In this document: piece by piece, positions 4,960 through 5,173 of the stretch | How positions within the stretch are numbered: position 1 is the stretch's first letter | Layout of the letters: each line of letters opens with the position of its first letter | Source: JBBDIX01 sp050486225 | Lineage (GTDB): Bacteria; Actinomycetota; Nitriliruptoria; Nitriliruptorales; Nitriliruptoraceae | DNA length: 5,173 nt | Reading direction: 5' to 3' | Assembly: GCA_050486225.1 (NCBI GenBank) | Contig: JBJHCV010000026.1 | Coordinates: 1-5,173 of the forward strand | Translations under genes and position numbers: made by a program | Notes under the pieces: generated by a model | Told to the model about the DNA's origin: nothing | The model's input: the letters and a program-made list of their open reading frames with translations, nothing else | Database searches by the model: none

Positions 4960-4993
4960 CGGTCGGCGTTCAGTCGAAGACCACCCCCATGAT

Positions 4994-5011
4994 CCACCCC
5001 ACCGGGGGTGG
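4994..5011. promoter_or_regulatory. CsoR-like copper-repressor operator
   Basis: CCACCCC (4994-5000), ACCG, GGGGTGG (5005-5011): a perfect 7-bp dyad. On the minus strand the core CCACCCCCGGTGGGGTGG is nearly that of the Mycobacterium tuberculosis CsoR operator as I recall it (CCACCCCCAGTGGGGTGG). An outer CCATG (4987-4991) and CATGG (5016-5020) extend the symmetry off centre by one base. It lies 46 bases before the SHOCT start. No clear -10 or -35 is visible around it, so the promoter it would control is not placed, and the 97 bases between 4960 and 5056 hold nothing else I can name. Confidence 0.6.
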
Positions 5012-5056
5012 CCACCATGGGCGTTCGGCTCCAGCTACTGGGGTCATTGGTCCCGT

Positions 5057-5173
5057 TCACCGTGCAAGGCGCAGTAGGCGCTCGATCTCGCCCAGAGGAT
5101 CCTCGGAACCCGCCGGAGCACTGTCGGCACACAGGTGGGCCGCAGTCAGCCGGATTCGTACCGCGTCGAGAGC
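5057..5173 (-). CDS. C-terminal end of a probable CsoR/RcnR/FrmR-family regulator (partial)
   Basis: The frame is open from the right edge to TGA at 5059-5057, giving 38 residues, too short and startless for a normal ORF call. ALDAVRIRLTAAHL (the first 14) fits the pattern of the second helix of the family (ALxxVxxxLxxxHL), and the end, GEIERLLRLAR, resembles its usual last helix. In copper sensors the His is followed four residues on by a Cys; here that place is Asp and the Cys is two residues after the His. So either the sensor differs or the family call is wrong. The CsoR-like operator just downstream supports it. As the gene before the operon, it could be its own regulator. Confidence 0.45.
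   Translation of the reverse strand, partial: ALDAVRIRLTAAHLCADSAPAGSEDPLGEIERLLRLAR

Noticed and set aside
3323..5077. Open frame of 584 codons on the plus strand
   Set aside because: It lies opposite the thiol-redox operon, is rich in Arg, Gln, Pro and His without any domain, and has no ribosome site; it is a mirror of GC-rich coding on the other strand.
5080..5173. Plus-strand open frame at the right edge
   Set aside because: It is also GC-rich at third positions, but has no start and no recognisable pattern; the minus frame ends in a family-like helix.

Overview
The window looks like chromosome or accessory DNA from a high-GC actinobacterium. Third codon positions are almost all G or C in the genes that can be read, GTG occurs as a likely start, and several proteins are of actinobacterial type: a CcdA-like protein with paired cysteines, a SHOCT-domain small membrane protein, and a Rieske protein with a twin-arginine-like N-terminus. 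The genus cannot be fixed from the sequence. I see no rRNA, tRNA, CRISPR array, transposase or insertion sequence.

Left part (1-1000). A TetR-family regulator (396-989, +) faces a leftward pair of membrane-protein genes: a 78-residue single-span protein with a His-rich tail (54-290, -) and the first 17 codons of a second protein (1-51, -) running off the edge. The 105-bp divergent gap holds overlapping promoter-like elements inside a 36-bp inverted repeat (339-374), a natural site for TetR autoregulation.

Middle (1000-2400). A Rieske [2Fe-2S] protein (1215-1829, +) converges on a lipoprotein cupredoxin (1879-2322, -). A similar 16-bp dyad lies upstream of each gene, in the same orientation relative to transcription (1106-1121 and 2355-2370), which suggests one shared regulator. 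A perfect GC hairpin overlaps the 3' end of the Rieske gene.

Right part (2400-5173, all -). A tightly packed operon reads leftwards: SHOCT protein (4715-4948), a previously unlisted 25-residue ORF with a Cys-Pro-Cys motif (4641-4718), a multi-span membrane protein (4243-4644), a glutaredoxin-like protein with CWLC (3932-4246), a CcdA/DsbD-type transporter (2975-3928), and a membrane-anchored redoxin with CDGC (2410-3003). Most junctions are ATGA overlaps or a few bases. Ahead of it lie a dyad very like a CsoR copper-repressor operator (4994-5011) and the 3' end of a gene that resembles a CsoR/RcnR/FrmR-family regulator (5057-5173).

Together the genes suggest a metal-responsive (probably copper or a similar soft metal) redox module. 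I infer that the cytoplasmic CWLC protein could pass electrons through the CcdA-like channel to the external CDGC redoxin, while the cupredoxin and Rieske protein could handle copper or single-electron transfer outside the membrane. The individual families are recognisable; the combined function is inference.
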